DNA of 64,000 nt from CAIOZA01 sp964464375 (GCA_964464375.1 CAYXFU010000005.1:62001-126000), one strand, 5' to 3'; counted from the first letter of the stretch, positions 45,134 to 54,722 are shown. The notes: a model not told the origin generated them from the sequence alone. Program-made: numbers and translations.

Positions 45134-47383
45134 CTATATATAATGTTTCAAAACATCATATAATTGTTCTTTGGTATATGGTTTTGATAAGTAATCTGAG
45201 AAACCATAATCTAGCATTTTTTCTTTGTCTTGTTCAAAAGCGTAGGCTGTTATCGCAATAATTGGAACACTTTTATTGAATAGCTTAATTTCATTTAATG
45301 CTTCAACACCATCCATAACCTGCATTTTAATGTCCATCAGAATCAAGTCAAATTGGCTATTTCTACATAAAGTTACAGCTTCCATTCCATTCTTAGCATG
45401 AACAATTTCCACTTTTGATTTCCTGAGAATTTTCTCTAAATACCTAAAATTAATGTTTTCATCCTCAGCTACCAATATTTTCTTATTCTCAAAATTTGAC
45501 ATTAACTGTGATGATCCACCCGTATTGACTGTCCTCATCGACTTAATGGTTGGCCTCTGCAATGGGATTGAAAAATAGAATGATGAACCGGATTCTATTT
45601 CTGATTCTGCCCATATTCTGCCACCCATATTCTCGACGAACCCCTTGCAAATAGCTAAACCTAATCCAGTACCTCCATATTGCCTCGAAAGAGAGCCATC
45701 TGCTTGTCTGAACCTCTCAAATATTATTCCCAAATTCTCACTTGCTATGCCGATTCCTGTGTCTTTTACGTAGAAGATAACAACCTTATGATCAATTTTA
45801 TAACCGAAGGTAATATTGCCATGATCTGTAAATTTAATAGCATTCATTATAAGGTTTGTTAGTATTTGCTTTATTTTAGAACTGTCAATTTTAATTATAG
45901 AATCATTTAACGCTAATTGACATTCATAGGTTAGATTGAGCCCTTTTTTGAGAGCTTCCTCGCTCAGTAGATCATAAACATCTTTAAGAAGGTCGTTCAT
46001 AATAGTATCATTAGAATTAATGATAATCTGTCCGGATTCAATTTTGGATACATCAATAATATCATTAATAATAGATAATAGTTGTTTAGAACTATTTTGA
46101 ATAACATTAACACATTCTACTTTCTCATCATTATCCAGGTCATCAGCTAAAAGAAGCTGTGAAAATCCTATTATCCCATTCATAGGAGTCCGTATCTCAT
46201 GGGACATGTTTGCAAGGAAAGCTGACTTGAGCTGATCGCTCTCATTAGCTTTATCGATAGCTAATTTTAATTCTTCATTCTTTTTGATAATGATTGCTTC
46301 AGACTGTTTTCTTACAGTGATATCAACCGCAAGAATCGATAATTTGACAACGTCTGAATTTTTATCAAATAATGGCTGAAGATATAAATCATAGATCTTG
46401 CTCTCATCTTCCATTTCAATACGAACCAGATCCATTTTCGAAATAGCACTTTCAATACTAAATTTAACAATTTTTGTTAAATTTTTATGAATTTTTTGAT
46501 AAATATTGGATTGATCATCCAAATCTCGGCTATAAAAAAAATGTTCAATGAATGAAGTATTTGCAACAATTATTTTTCCAAATTTATCTATAAGACATAC
46601 TGATTCAGGGTTTGATTCAATAAATGATTTTAGAGCTTTCTCAGATTCAATCAGCTCATTCTGAGTAGTTTCCATCTCATTATTTTTTGTATTAATAACC
46701 ATAAGCATATTGTTAAATTCGAGGAATAGATGGCTGATTTCATCTGATCCTTGAATTTCAATCTGAACACTATAATCATTATTTTTCGATATAGCCTTTG
46801 TCGTCTTTGCCAAATGTAGAATTGGTCCTGAAATAAATTTTTGCAGTCTTAAAGCCAGGATCAAAGAAGCTATCAGAAGCAGGGCATAAACAACAACCAT
46901 TGCTAAAATGAAATTATTTATTTTAGCTTTCAATTCATCAGTTGATACAATTAATGTCACATTGCCAACTCTTTCATTATTTATAAAGATTGGTTCGTTA
47001 TAATAAAAATATCCATTAATAAACTGATATGAAGAGTTATAAGCTTTAATATCAATAATAGTGATAGTATTTGAATCTCTTTGATACGACGAGAATATGT
47101 CACCGGATTTATCGATTACACGACAATTAATAATATTCCTGAAACTGCTTAAATTTTTCAGAACTTTATTTGCGCCTTCCTTATCATTAAAATCAATCGG
47201 AGAGATTAAATTCTGACTAATGAATTTGGCTTTTACAGAAATATCATTAACAAGATCTTCCTTGTACAATTTTGTATTTACAAAATACAATATGAATATA
47301 CCTGCCAATATAGTTATGGAGTTTATCCCCATAATCAATATAAGCAACTTACTCTTTATCGAATATTTCTCAAAAAAGTTCAT
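45134..47383 (-). CDS. Hybrid histidine kinase with CHASE8-like periplasmic sensor
   Basis: 749 aa. TM1 (13-35), a periplasmic domain of about 115 residues, TM2 (158-180), HAMP (180-235) and PAS (250-360). HisKA follows with SHEIRTP (His395), then HATPase with DTGIGI (541-546) and GGTGLGLAI (570-578). The C-terminal receiver has Asp684 in ILMDIKM and Lys734 in LSKPY. The sensor domain (KAKFISQNLISPIDFNDKEG, RNIINCRVIDKSGDIFSSY) resembles CHASE8, known from YfiN-type proteins. The start overlaps the stop of the YfiR-like gene (TAATG), which supports a sensor pair. All catalytic residues are present. Confidence 0.92.
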   Translation of the reverse strand: MNFFEKYSIKSKLLILIMGINSITILAGIFILYFVNTKLYKEDLVNDISVKAKFISQNLISPIDFNDKEGANKVLKNLSSFRNIINCRVIDKSGDIFSSYQRDSNTITIIDIKAYNSSYQFINGYFYYNEPIFINNERVGNVTLIVSTDELKAKINNFILAMVVVYALLLIASLILALRLQKFISGPILHLAKTTKAISKNNDYSVQIEIQGSDEISHLFLEFNNMLMVINTKNNEMETTQNELIESEKALKSFIESNPESVCLIDKFGKIIVANTSFIEHFFYSRDLDDQSNIYQKIHKNLTKIVKFSIESAISKMDLVRIEMEDESKIYDLYLQPLFDKNSDVVKLSILAVDITVRKQSEAIIIKKNEELKLAIDKANESDQLKSAFLANMSHEIRTPMNGIIGFSQLLLADDLDNDEKVECVNVIQNSSKQLLSIINDIIDVSKIESGQIIINSNDTIMNDLLKDVYDLLSEEALKKGLNLTYECQLALNDSIIKIDSSKIKQILTNLIMNAIKFTDHGNITFGYKIDHKVVIFYVKDTGIGIASENLGIIFERFRQADGSLSRQYGGTGLGLAICKGFVENMGGRIWAESEIESGSSFYFSIPLQRPTIKSMRTVNTGGSSQLMSNFENKKILVAEDENINFRYLEKILRKSKVEIVHAKNGMEAVTLCRNSQFDLILMDIKMQVMDGVEALNEIKLFNKSVPIIAITAYAFEQDKEKMLDYGFSDYLSKPYTKEQLYDVLKHYI

Positions 47384-47925
47384 TAATTTATTACCCTCTT
47401 AGCCAGTTTTAATAGTTGATAACTTGCCTTAAGTCCTGCTTTTCTCATATATAATTCGTTAATGTCGAATTTTACATTACTACCTTCGATATACATATTT
47501 ATCATAATGCCATAATTAACAAAATTTGAATTGTCAGACACAGTTAATATCGGCTTTGATCCAATTTGAGTAATTATTTTTGCAATACTTTTTCTTTCAT
47601 CTGAGCAAATAAATAAGATATTGCAATCTGATATCTGGCTAATCTCATCACATTTTGTGATTCTTATTGATTTTTCTTTGATCTTGATTTTGATTGCTAG
47701 ATTTTCCAGATTGCTAATTATAGGACTATCACCATAAACTGCGATTACAAACGACTTTGATATGTTATTAACATCAGAATTTGTGGGCCATTCAATATAA
47801 CGTGTGAATCTTTCAACAAACAGAGACTTAACATAGTATTCATCATTACTTGAGTTAACGAAAGCACCAGTAAATAGAAATAAAATGAGTAAAATCAAAT
47901 ATGTATATTTTTCGGAAAATTTCAA
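47383..47925 (-). CDS. YfiR-family periplasmic protein (DUF4154)
   Basis: 180 aa. Signal peptide (about 1-25), then the YfiR pattern: YYVKSLFVERFTRYIEWPT near the mature start, VIAVYGDSPI, DCNILFICSDE, ILTVSDNSNFVNYGIMINMY, and a final INELYMRKAGLKASYQLLKLAKRV. In Pseudomonas YfiR binds the periplasmic part of the diguanylate cyclase YfiN and holds it off. Here the adjacent kinase carries the CHASE8-like domain instead. By analogy this protein would gate the kinase (inference). Genes overlap by 1 base. Confidence 0.88.
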   Translation of the reverse strand: MKFSEKYTYLILLILFLFTGAFVNSSNDEYYVKSLFVERFTRYIEWPTNSDVNNISKSFVIAVYGDSPIISNLENLAIKIKIKEKSIRITKCDEISQISDCNILFICSDERKSIAKIITQIGSKPILTVSDNSNFVNYGIMINMYIEGSNVKFDINELYMRKAGLKASYQLLKLAKRVIN

Positions 47926-48083
47926 GGTAATATCTAATTAAAATAAAAAAAAATAGAAGAAACACTCTTTTTCAATTGGCTTGGTTTTCATATCACTTAT
48001 CGGAATTTTCTCTAAGAACTTAAATTATTGATTAATAATGAACTCTTCTGCCTGATCATTTTTATTTTTTATTCAAAGTGTAC

Positions 48084-48091
48084 TATATTTG
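48084..48091 (+). promoter_or_regulatory. -7 element TATATTTG for the TPR membrane protein
   Basis: TAnnTTTG match, 45 bases before the chosen ATG. Confidence 0.5.
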
Positions 48092-48135
48092 TAAAATCTA
48101 TAATATAGTCTTTAAATTTATTTAGTGGTGTGCCG

Positions 48136-49737
48136 ATGAAAATTACTTTTTTAATTTTACTGATAGCGTTTCAAACTTTAGTGGCAGGAATCGATGTCAA
48201 AACTCTTGAAATGCAGACTAAGAGCACTCAATATCCTGAATTACTCAACGTGTTGTTTAATATTTCGATTCACCATTACATAACTAACGATTCAATCAAT
48301 TTATCTAAATATGCTAATATTGCTCTTAATTTGACAGAAAAACATAGTGATATGTTTCGTAGAATTGATGCTCTGAATAATCTTTCTTTTGTTTTATCCT
48401 ATCGTGACCACAAAAAGGCAAAAGAATACGCTGAGGAAGCATATAAGCTTGCTGTCGAAAACTCATATTCCTATGGTCAATGCCTTGCTCTATTTTTGAA
48501 AGCCTGTTCAATTGAAACCGAAGAGCCAGCCAAATCATTGGAATTATATCAACAAGCAATTAACCTGGCTATTTCAACAGGCAGAAATGACATTAAAGCT
48601 TTGTCTGAAGCTGCTATTGGAGATTACTACTCAAGAAAAGGTTCAATTTCTAATGCCCTGAAATATTACATCAGTGCGATAAGAGTATTCGAGAAACTCC
48701 CTGATCTAAACACAAACTTGATGTTCAAATATCTCCATGGAGAGTTATTGAATAATCTTGGAGTAAGTTACAAAAAATTAAAAAATCACAATGAAGCAAT
48801 CAATTATTATGAGAAATATAAATCAATTTCCGTTGAAATGGAAAATGTTTGGGGAACTTCTGTGGCTCTTAATAATCTTGGAGTAATCTATTACAACCAA
48901 AATGATTATAAATCAGCTATATCAAATTTTAATGAAGCAAGGATTCAATTTCAGAAAATTGGTGCAGTATCTCTAATACCGACCATTGACAATAATCTTG
49001 GTAATATTTATTCAACTCTCGGAAGTTTTGTGGAATCACAGAAATACTATGAGTCAGCTTTATCTCAATTTAAAGTTCTCAATAATGATATTGGAATTGC
49101 CAGGTGCCTTGCTAGTCTTGGAGATCTTTATCTTTTGATGAAAAAGTATCCTGAGTCCAGAAAAATGTTTCAATCTGCTATCGATGTAATAAAAGACAAA
49201 GACTTGGAGATACAAACAGCTTCCTATCTTGGTCTATCTTCCGTTTACGATTCTATAAAACAGTATTCCGAGGCCTTTCATTATTATAAAATTTACACTA
49301 AACTTAAAGATAGCTTGTCGAATAATGTAAAGTCTGAAGAGATAACATTAATGACTCAGGGCTATAAAGAAGAAAAGCTACTGGAAACAAAGGATAGATT
49401 AAGGCAAGAAGAAGAAAAGAAACAAAATGAAGCAAAAGCAAGAAAACATAATCTTGAATATATGGGAATATTGATTATTATCCTATTCAGTTTTTCTTTC
49501 ATCTTTTTTTACGGCAAATTAAAAATTTCCACCACTCGCTTAGAAAGTATTGTTTTTATTGCACTTTTATTTTTGTTTACTTTTATTTCTGTAATGACTG
49601 ATCCTTTTGTGGATAATCTTACTAAAGGAGATCCATTATTCAAATTATTGATCAATGCATTATTAGCGTTGGTACTTACTCCTCTTGACACTTTTCTAGA
49701 GAAAATTATCCGGAGGAGAGTTATTGCACCGAATTAA
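48136..49737 (+). CDS. TPR-array membrane protein, kinase-less sensor type
   Basis: 533 aa from ATG 48136 (a GTG two codons upstream is possible). Signal peptide, then about eight TPR units (residues 25-400; e.g. ALNNLGVIYYNQNDYKSAIS). A charged coiled coil (about 405-440) follows, then three membrane helices with a short positively charged end. The N-terminal part is what precedes histidine kinase or HTH domains in many Bacteroidota TPR sensors, but here no output domain follows. Convergent with the response regulator, 5 bases between stops. A role in the same signalling circuit is inferred from position only. Confidence 0.8.
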   Translation: MKITFLILLIAFQTLVAGIDVKTLEMQTKSTQYPELLNVLFNISIHHYITNDSINLSKYANIALNLTEKHSDMFRRIDALNNLSFVLSYRDHKKAKEYAEEAYKLAVENSYSYGQCLALFLKACSIETEEPAKSLELYQQAINLAISTGRNDIKALSEAAIGDYYSRKGSISNALKYYISAIRVFEKLPDLNTNLMFKYLHGELLNNLGVSYKKLKNHNEAINYYEKYKSISVEMENVWGTSVALNNLGVIYYNQNDYKSAISNFNEARIQFQKIGAVSLIPTIDNNLGNIYSTLGSFVESQKYYESALSQFKVLNNDIGIARCLASLGDLYLLMKKYPESRKMFQSAIDVIKDKDLEIQTASYLGLSSVYDSIKQYSEAFHYYKIYTKLKDSLSNNVKSEEITLMTQGYKEEKLLETKDRLRQEEEKKQNEAKARKHNLEYMGILIIILFSFSFIFFYGKLKISTTRLESIVFIALLFLFTFISVMTDPFVDNLTKGDPLFKLLINALLALVLTPLDTFLEKIIRRRVIAPN

Positions 49738-49742
49738 CAAGA

Positions 49743-50456
49743 TTAAGACTCATTCTCAAGAATTAATTGTGCGGCTGAATAAATACCTGCATGATCTTCG
49801 GTTCCTAACTTGGAATATAGATTCTTACGATACGTATTGACAGTAAACTTGCTGATATTAAGTGTCTTGGCTATTTCAGCACTAGTATATCTTAAGCCAA
49901 CATATCTTAATACCTCAAATTCTCTTTCTGTCAAACTCGCTTTGATAGTAGTATAATCTATTGTTTTAGATGCGTGATTGAACTCAAAATTTTCAGTTCT
50001 GTTTAATTCATTTCTTGAAAAATCTTTAATTAAATCAATGATTTTCTCAAATACCGCATTGCTAAATGCATGATTACCGTTGTATGTTCTTTCAATAGCT
50101 TTAGCAAGATCATTTTGATTAATATCTTTAAATATTAATCCGTCTGCATCACCGGCAAGGGATTTCAATATAGTATCCTTTTCGTCACTTATTGTCAGCA
50201 TCAATATTTTGATTTTAGGATAATTTTTCTTCACATAGTTAAGTACCTCAAAACCATTCATCTCTGGCATATATATATCGAGAAGAATAACATCTACTGC
50301 TTCATTCTGTAAATAATCCAAAGCTTCCTGACCGCTATTAGCAATCTCAGATACTGTTATATTCTGAGCATTCATTAGCATTGCTTTTGTCCCATAAGCC
50401 GACATTTCATGGTCGTCAACAACCATAACTCTAATTCGGTTATTCTTTTGATCCAT
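49743..50456 (-). CDS. NarL/FixJ-type response regulator
   Basis: 237 aa. The receiver domain (about 9-125) has the acidic pair DD (14-15), phospho-acceptor Asp60 (VILLDIYMPEMNG) and Lys110 (LIFKDI). A linker follows, then a LuxR-type HTH (174-225; LTEREFEVLRYVGLRYTSAE and IAKTLNISKFTVNTYRKNLY). It binds DNA when phosphorylated. No dedicated kinase is adjacent. The hybrid kinase 2.4 kb away could pass phosphate only through a phosphotransfer protein, which is not seen here. Confidence 0.93.
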   Translation of the reverse strand: MDQKNNRIRVMVVDDHEMSAYGTKAMLMNAQNITVSEIANSGQEALDYLQNEAVDVILLDIYMPEMNGFEVLNYVKKNYPKIKILMLTISDEKDTILKSLAGDADGLIFKDINQNDLAKAIERTYNGNHAFSNAVFEKIIDLIKDFSRNELNRTENFEFNHASKTIDYTTIKASLTEREFEVLRYVGLRYTSAEIAKTLNISKFTVNTYRKNLYSKLGTEDHAGIYSAAQLILENES

Positions 50457-50509
50457 TTAAGCACCTAAAAAATTATAAAATAAATTTTCTCAAATAAATA
50501 TTAATAATA

Positions 50510-50517
50510 CAAATATA
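50510..50517 (-). promoter_or_regulatory. -7 element TATATTTG for the response regulator
   Basis: Minus-strand TAnnTTTG match, 54 bases before the ATG. Confidence 0.45.
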
Positions 50518-51070
50518 ATAAAAAAAACGGAAATAGCTAACTAATTTAAAAAATTAATTCTTTGTTATTATTTAATATTTCATCATATTTGAACTTAGAA
50601 TACAGTATAAAAATGATATTGTTATTCCTTTATTACTTTTAATTAAAATCTATTGTTACGTGCAAAGGCATTAGAACAGTTGTTCCACACGTGATTTTTA
50701 ACGTACATTGAATAGATTATTAAATGTCAGATTTAAAATGTGGAAAATTTGAGCTAACTAATTAATATTAACTCTGATAATAATTCGTTAAATTAACAGC
50801 AAATGAAAGGAGCAGGAGTTGTCGTCGATAAAGCGTTTATCGTTTAGTTGTCAAAATTTATTATGTATGAGCATTGTAAACGGCAACAATAAAAATGAGA
50901 AAACCTTTGTATTGATTATGAGCATGATGGTTGTAAAAGGATGAGCTAAATTTATTATCAAACTTGACATAAAAAAACAAAATATACGATGACTCCGGTT
51001 CCATTTTTAAATAAAAGATTGATGCGAATGAGAAGAATAAAGGACTAAATTATGCAAATGGATTTGTTTT

Positions 51071-51102
51071 AACCCCGGCAAAGGATGAGCCGGGGTTTTT
51101 TT
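51071..51102 (+). terminator. Strong intrinsic terminator, plus strand
   Basis: Perfect 9-pair stem AACCCCGGC / GCCGGGGTT, 9-base loop and T7. The T run is on the plus strand only, so it does not suit the minus-strand gene that ends at 51130. Confidence 0.85.
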
Positions 51103-51129
51103 ATATTTATAGTTAATAATAGTTAGATT

Positions 51130-52449
51130 TCAGAAATCCTCATACCTTCTTTTCCCAACAAAATGGTAATCTTTTTCTTTCAATGCTTTCTCTACTGCAT
51201 CTCTCTTTTTATAAATAGAAATTGTATTGTAATTCTTGTATGCAATTGCTGATGACATGATGAACGCTGATATAAATACTATTATCATTGTATTGATCAT
51301 CCATTTTTTTTGTAATATTTTTTCAAAACAATGAGCGGTATAAATCATTACTAATGGGAAGTAAAGCACTGTGGAATGTCCTCCGGGTGAAGCAACTGAA
51401 AACCATGAACTGGAATACATCAACAAAAATCCCAAAAGAGTTATGTTCTTAATCGCTTTCCATTGTTTAGATGGATTTTCTTTTTTGAAAAGGAATATTA
51501 TCAGAAATAGCAATTGGATTATTCCAAAAATTGTAACGATAACTGTAAATGGTGATGCCCAGAGATAATCCCTAAGAAAGTTGTAACGCTGTGCTGCATC
51601 TGCGCCAAAAAATCTGGTAGTGTCGAAGCAAGAATAAGCTAAGTATTTGACCAGATAGTTGAAAACTTCTTTGAAATGTTCTACATTAAACTGAATAACT
51701 GATGTTGAACTAATTCCATTCTGATTCGATAATCCATATTTAAGAAATGTTGGAATAACAAAGACTCCGGTGGTCAGACATCCCAACATGAAATATATGA
51801 TTCTATTTAATATAATTTTGAAATTATTATTCTTGATAAGAAAATAGAATGCTAACAGGATGAACGGGATCAATAGTACCCAGGACATGTGAAGCTGAAA
51901 AATCCATAGCAGAGCAAAGCCAATCATGTAAAAGGACAGCTTTTCAGGGATAATTTTGATTATCAGCATCGGGTAGATTTCAAAAATTCCGATAAAAAAT
52001 AAAATTGCACCTGGCACCACATAGGATGGATTGATGATTCTGGAAAAATAGCAAAGTGACCAGGGAGTGATAAAAACCCATATCCAAATAATAAAAGGCT
52101 TTACCGATGCTACTCTTTTAGTTATATACCAAGCTAAAAAAGCCAGACTTGATGTTAGCAAAATATTTAAAACTACAAATGGACTTTCCGGAATTTCCTT
52201 AATAAACCAACCGGCTGAGACCAAAAATGCCTGCAAGGCTCCGGGTATTTGCGCCTTTGTATAAACAAGATCGGCTCCAAAATATGGGAAAATACCTGTT
52301 GTGAAGTATTTCAATCCTATCAGATAAATCTGTAAAACATCTTCATCGGGATACCAGAATTCAGTTGTAAGACTATACGTTAATCTTAGAGCAAAAATGG
52401 AGATTAAGATTGTAGTCAGATAAAGTAATTTATTTTTTTGCAGATTCAT
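51130..52449 (-). CDS. GT-C fold membrane glycosyltransferase-like protein
   Basis: 439 aa with about ten to eleven membrane helices. The first periplasmic loop carries FWYPDEDVLQIYL, the acidic DED motif expected for GT-C enzymes of the ArnT/PMT group. These use a polyprenyl-phosphate sugar and act at the outer face of the inner membrane. The acceptor is unknown and there are no neighbouring polysaccharide genes. Own -7 element 30 bases upstream. Confidence 0.7.
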   Translation of the reverse strand: MNLQKNKLLYLTTILISIFALRLTYSLTTEFWYPDEDVLQIYLIGLKYFTTGIFPYFGADLVYTKAQIPGALQAFLVSAGWFIKEIPESPFVVLNILLTSSLAFLAWYITKRVASVKPFIIWIWVFITPWSLCYFSRIINPSYVVPGAILFFIGIFEIYPMLIIKIIPEKLSFYMIGFALLWIFQLHMSWVLLIPFILLAFYFLIKNNNFKIILNRIIYFMLGCLTTGVFVIPTFLKYGLSNQNGISSTSVIQFNVEHFKEVFNYLVKYLAYSCFDTTRFFGADAAQRYNFLRDYLWASPFTVIVTIFGIIQLLFLIIFLFKKENPSKQWKAIKNITLLGFLLMYSSSWFSVASPGGHSTVLYFPLVMIYTAHCFEKILQKKWMINTMIIVFISAFIMSSAIAYKNYNTISIYKKRDAVEKALKEKDYHFVGKRRYEDF

Positions 52450-52478
52450 TTATTATTCCGAAAATGTTTTTGGGTTTT

Positions 52479-52486
52479 CAAAAATA
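52479..52486 (-). promoter_or_regulatory. -7 element TATTTTTG for the GT-C gene
   Basis: Minus-strand TAnnTTTG match, 30 bases before the ATG. Confidence 0.45.
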
Positions 52487-52616
52487 ACTATATTTCTCAT
52501 CAAAAATTGCATATTCTTTACCATAAGAATCATTTCCTTTGGATCGAAAAAAAATTCAATGATAAAACGTGAATTCAATTTCTTGATTTCTCTTTTTTAT
52601 TGACAAATAAAGTCAT

Positions 52617-52624
52617 TATATTTG
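52617..52624 (+). promoter_or_regulatory. -7 element TATATTTG for the FISUMP cassette
   Basis: TAnnTTTG match, 42 bases before the ATG of the truncated leader. TTGACA lies at 52600-52605, closer than a standard -33 spacing. Confidence 0.45.
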
Positions 52625-52665
52625 TATCGAATAATGCTATTATCTAATCTTTATAAGGCAATATC

Positions 52666-52773
52666 ATGAATAAAGCTCTTCTGGTCATTCTCATCGTTTT
52701 TTGTTCTATTTCTCTCTACGCAGCAGAGCCGGTAGTAAAGTTCTATCTTCAGGATGGAAGCACAAAGCAGTAG
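52666..52773 (+). pseudogene. Truncated leader copy of a FISUMP protein
   Basis: A 35-codon frame with its own ribosome site (AAGG) and promoter. It reads MNKALLVILIVFCSISLYA, then AEPVVKFYLQDGSTKQ and TAG. This matches the first 35 residues of the full FISUMP protein directly downstream (AEPLVKFYLQDGSSKQ) and then breaks off at the same codon. It is the broken front of a paralogue. The promoter of the cassette lies before this fragment. Confidence 0.75.
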
Positions 52774-52817
52774 AAAGTTTGTAAAGTTATAAAGTTCATA
52801 AAGTAGAAAGAATAAAT

Positions 52818-54635
52818 ATGAAAAAAGCTCTAATCGTAATCGTCATCATCCTCTGGACAGTTTCGCTGTATTCGGCAGAGCCGCTTGTTAAGTTCTATCT
52901 TCAGGATGGAAGCTCGAAGCAGTATAATCTCAGCGATATAGAAAATATGAAATTCTTAAATGCTCCCGATATACTTCAATTACATATATTCAAGAACAAT
53001 GGCAAGAGCCTCTACTATCCTACTCAACTGATAGACAGCATTAAATTTGCAGTTGACACTACACATGAAAATAGATTGCACCTCTGGCATGATGGTTTTA
53101 TTTGGAATATTGCTATTCATGAAATTGACAGTATTTTACTTTATTACACAACCTATACAGCTGTCACCATCGGTGAACAGCACTGGATGTATAAGAATTT
53201 GAATGTCGATCACTATAGAAATGGTGATTCTATTCCGGAAGTAGATGATGACTCATGGGCTCATATTACAACAGGAGCATGGTGCTATTTTCGGAAAAAC
53301 AATGGAAACAAATTATTTTATGGCAAGCTTTATAACTGGTATGCAGTTGATGATCGTCGTGGCTTAGCTCCCGATGGCTGGCATGTGCCTAGTGATTCCG
53401 ACTGGAAAGAACTTGAAATGTACTTAGGTATGTCAAAATCAGAGGCAGATAATACTTACTTTAGAGGGACTGAAGTAGGAGGTAAACTAAAAAGCACCGG
53501 CAATACAGAAGCCGGTGATGGATTATGGTTTACTCCAAATTTCGAAGCAACAAACTCAACAGGATTTACAGGACTTCCCGGAGGAATGTATTTCTTTGAA
53601 AACAAGATTTACAATTTTTTCAGTCTTCAATTCTATGGCTATTGGTGGACTTCAACTGAATATTCTCTTAGTGCAGCATTTAACAGAAGTCTGGCTTGGG
53701 ATAGATCCGGCATTGGCAGATATAATAATATCCCTAAGGGAACAGGGATTTCTGTGCGATGTCTGAAAGGTGTTGGAACGCTGCATGCACCCATGATCGA
53801 CAGCATAAGTCCTGCAAAAGCAATGATAGGCGATACAGTTATCCTGTATGGCTATTATTTTCTAAACCAAAGGGACACCAATAAAGTCACATTTGCAGGT
53901 GCAGATGCAGTTGAATATATTAGTTGGTCAAACTCACAGATAAAATTGAAAGTGCCGTCAGGAGCAAAGATAGGAAAAGTTTTTGTTACTGTGAATGGAG
54001 TAAGAGGCAATGACGTTGATTTCACTGTTATTACACCTTGCAGTAGCAGAAGTACTTATTCTTCTGATTCAATCGGTACACAAGTGTGGATGGGTGAAAA
54101 TCTCGATGTGTGCACATATAAAAATGGCGACCCAATCCCCGAAGTAACAGATCCAACAGAGTGGTTTAAGATCACAACAGGTGCATGGTGCTATTACAAC
54201 AATGATCCCGATTTGGGTAAAATTTATGGCAAACTTTACAATTGGTATGCTGTCAATGATCCTCGTGGCTTAGCACCTGATGAATGGCATATACCAACTG
54301 ATTCAGAATGGGCAGTCTTTACTGCGAATCTTGGTGGATTTTTTTCAGGTGGAAAATTAAAAAGTACAGGAACAATTGAAGATAGTTCAGGTTTATGGAA
54401 AAGTCCAAATACAGGAGCGACAAACGAAACCGGATTTTCAGCTCTTCCAGGAGGTAACCGTAGCTATAACGGAACATTCAGCAGTATTGGGACTAAAGCA
54501 TACTGGTGGACTTCCACTAAGTTTTATATGGGAAATAATGCGTGGAGTATCTTCTTATCAAACAATGAAAATACAATCAATAGCAGGGATTACTTTGCAA
54601 ATGGTGGATTCTCCGTCCGTTGTCTGAAAGACTAG
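52818..54635 (+). CDS. Exported protein with two FISUMP domains and an IPT/TIG domain
   Basis: 605 aa. Signal peptide (MKKALIVIVIILWTVSLYSA), then three short repeats ending in I-D-S-I or I-E-N-M (about 22-115). FISUMP domain 1 (about 120-320; IGEQHWMYKNLNV, YGKLYNWYAVDDRRGLAPDG, GISVRCLKG), an IPT/TIG Ig-like domain (about 325-405; PMIDSISPAKAMIGDTVILY) and FISUMP domain 2 (about 410-605; IGTQVWMGENLDV, GFSVRCLKD) follow. No T9SS sorting domain or membrane anchor at the end. The N-terminal half closely resembles the 13.0 kb protein, so the two are paralogues. Likely a secreted or periplasmic protein, function unknown. Confidence 0.87.
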   Translation: MKKALIVIVIILWTVSLYSAEPLVKFYLQDGSSKQYNLSDIENMKFLNAPDILQLHIFKNNGKSLYYPTQLIDSIKFAVDTTHENRLHLWHDGFIWNIAIHEIDSILLYYTTYTAVTIGEQHWMYKNLNVDHYRNGDSIPEVDDDSWAHITTGAWCYFRKNNGNKLFYGKLYNWYAVDDRRGLAPDGWHVPSDSDWKELEMYLGMSKSEADNTYFRGTEVGGKLKSTGNTEAGDGLWFTPNFEATNSTGFTGLPGGMYFFENKIYNFFSLQFYGYWWTSTEYSLSAAFNRSLAWDRSGIGRYNNIPKGTGISVRCLKGVGTLHAPMIDSISPAKAMIGDTVILYGYYFLNQRDTNKVTFAGADAVEYISWSNSQIKLKVPSGAKIGKVFVTVNGVRGNDVDFTVITPCSSRSTYSSDSIGTQVWMGENLDVCTYKNGDPIPEVTDPTEWFKITTGAWCYYNNDPDLGKIYGKLYNWYAVNDPRGLAPDEWHIPTDSEWAVFTANLGGFFSGGKLKSTGTIEDSSGLWKSPNTGATNETGFSALPGGNRSYNGTFSSIGTKAYWWTSTKFYMGNNAWSIFLSNNENTINSRDYFANGGFSVRCLKD

Positions 54636-54661
54636 ATCAGTATAAAGTAGAAAGAAAATAT

Positions 54662-54715
54662 ATGAAAAAAGTACTTCTAATCATCGTCAGTAAGTTTTGT
54701 TCTTCACTCACCTAA
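54662..54715 (+). pseudogene. Second truncated FISUMP leader copy
   Basis: MKKVLLIIVSKFCSSLT and stop. The upstream bases ATAAAGTAGAAAGAA.. plus ATGAAAAAA repeat those before the full gene at 52818. This is a shorter, more decayed copy of the same gene start, followed at once by a terminator. Confidence 0.55.
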
Positions 54716-54722
54716 TGCAGTT

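Larger units (their letters stand above)
50457..51129. other. 673-base gap with an unassigned plus-strand transcript end
   Basis: Flanked by two minus-strand genes, yet it ends with a strong plus-strand terminator (51071-51102). Inside are a small hairpin CGATAAA-GCG-TTTATCG (50825-50841), a 25-codon frame (50867-50944) without a convincing ribosome site, and a six-codon frame (51052-51072, MQMDLF) behind AAAGGA. The stop of the last frame runs into the terminator stem. It may encode a small RNA or a tiny peptide. Confidence 0.45.

Noticed and set aside
44868..45261. Plus-strand open frames after the operator region
   Set aside because: They are antisense to the sorting-domain remnant and the kinase 3' end, with unlikely composition.
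54662..54715. A functional small membrane peptide
   Set aside because: Its start and upstream bases repeat those of the FISUMP gene and the frame breaks off at once before a terminator, so a truncated copy is more likely.
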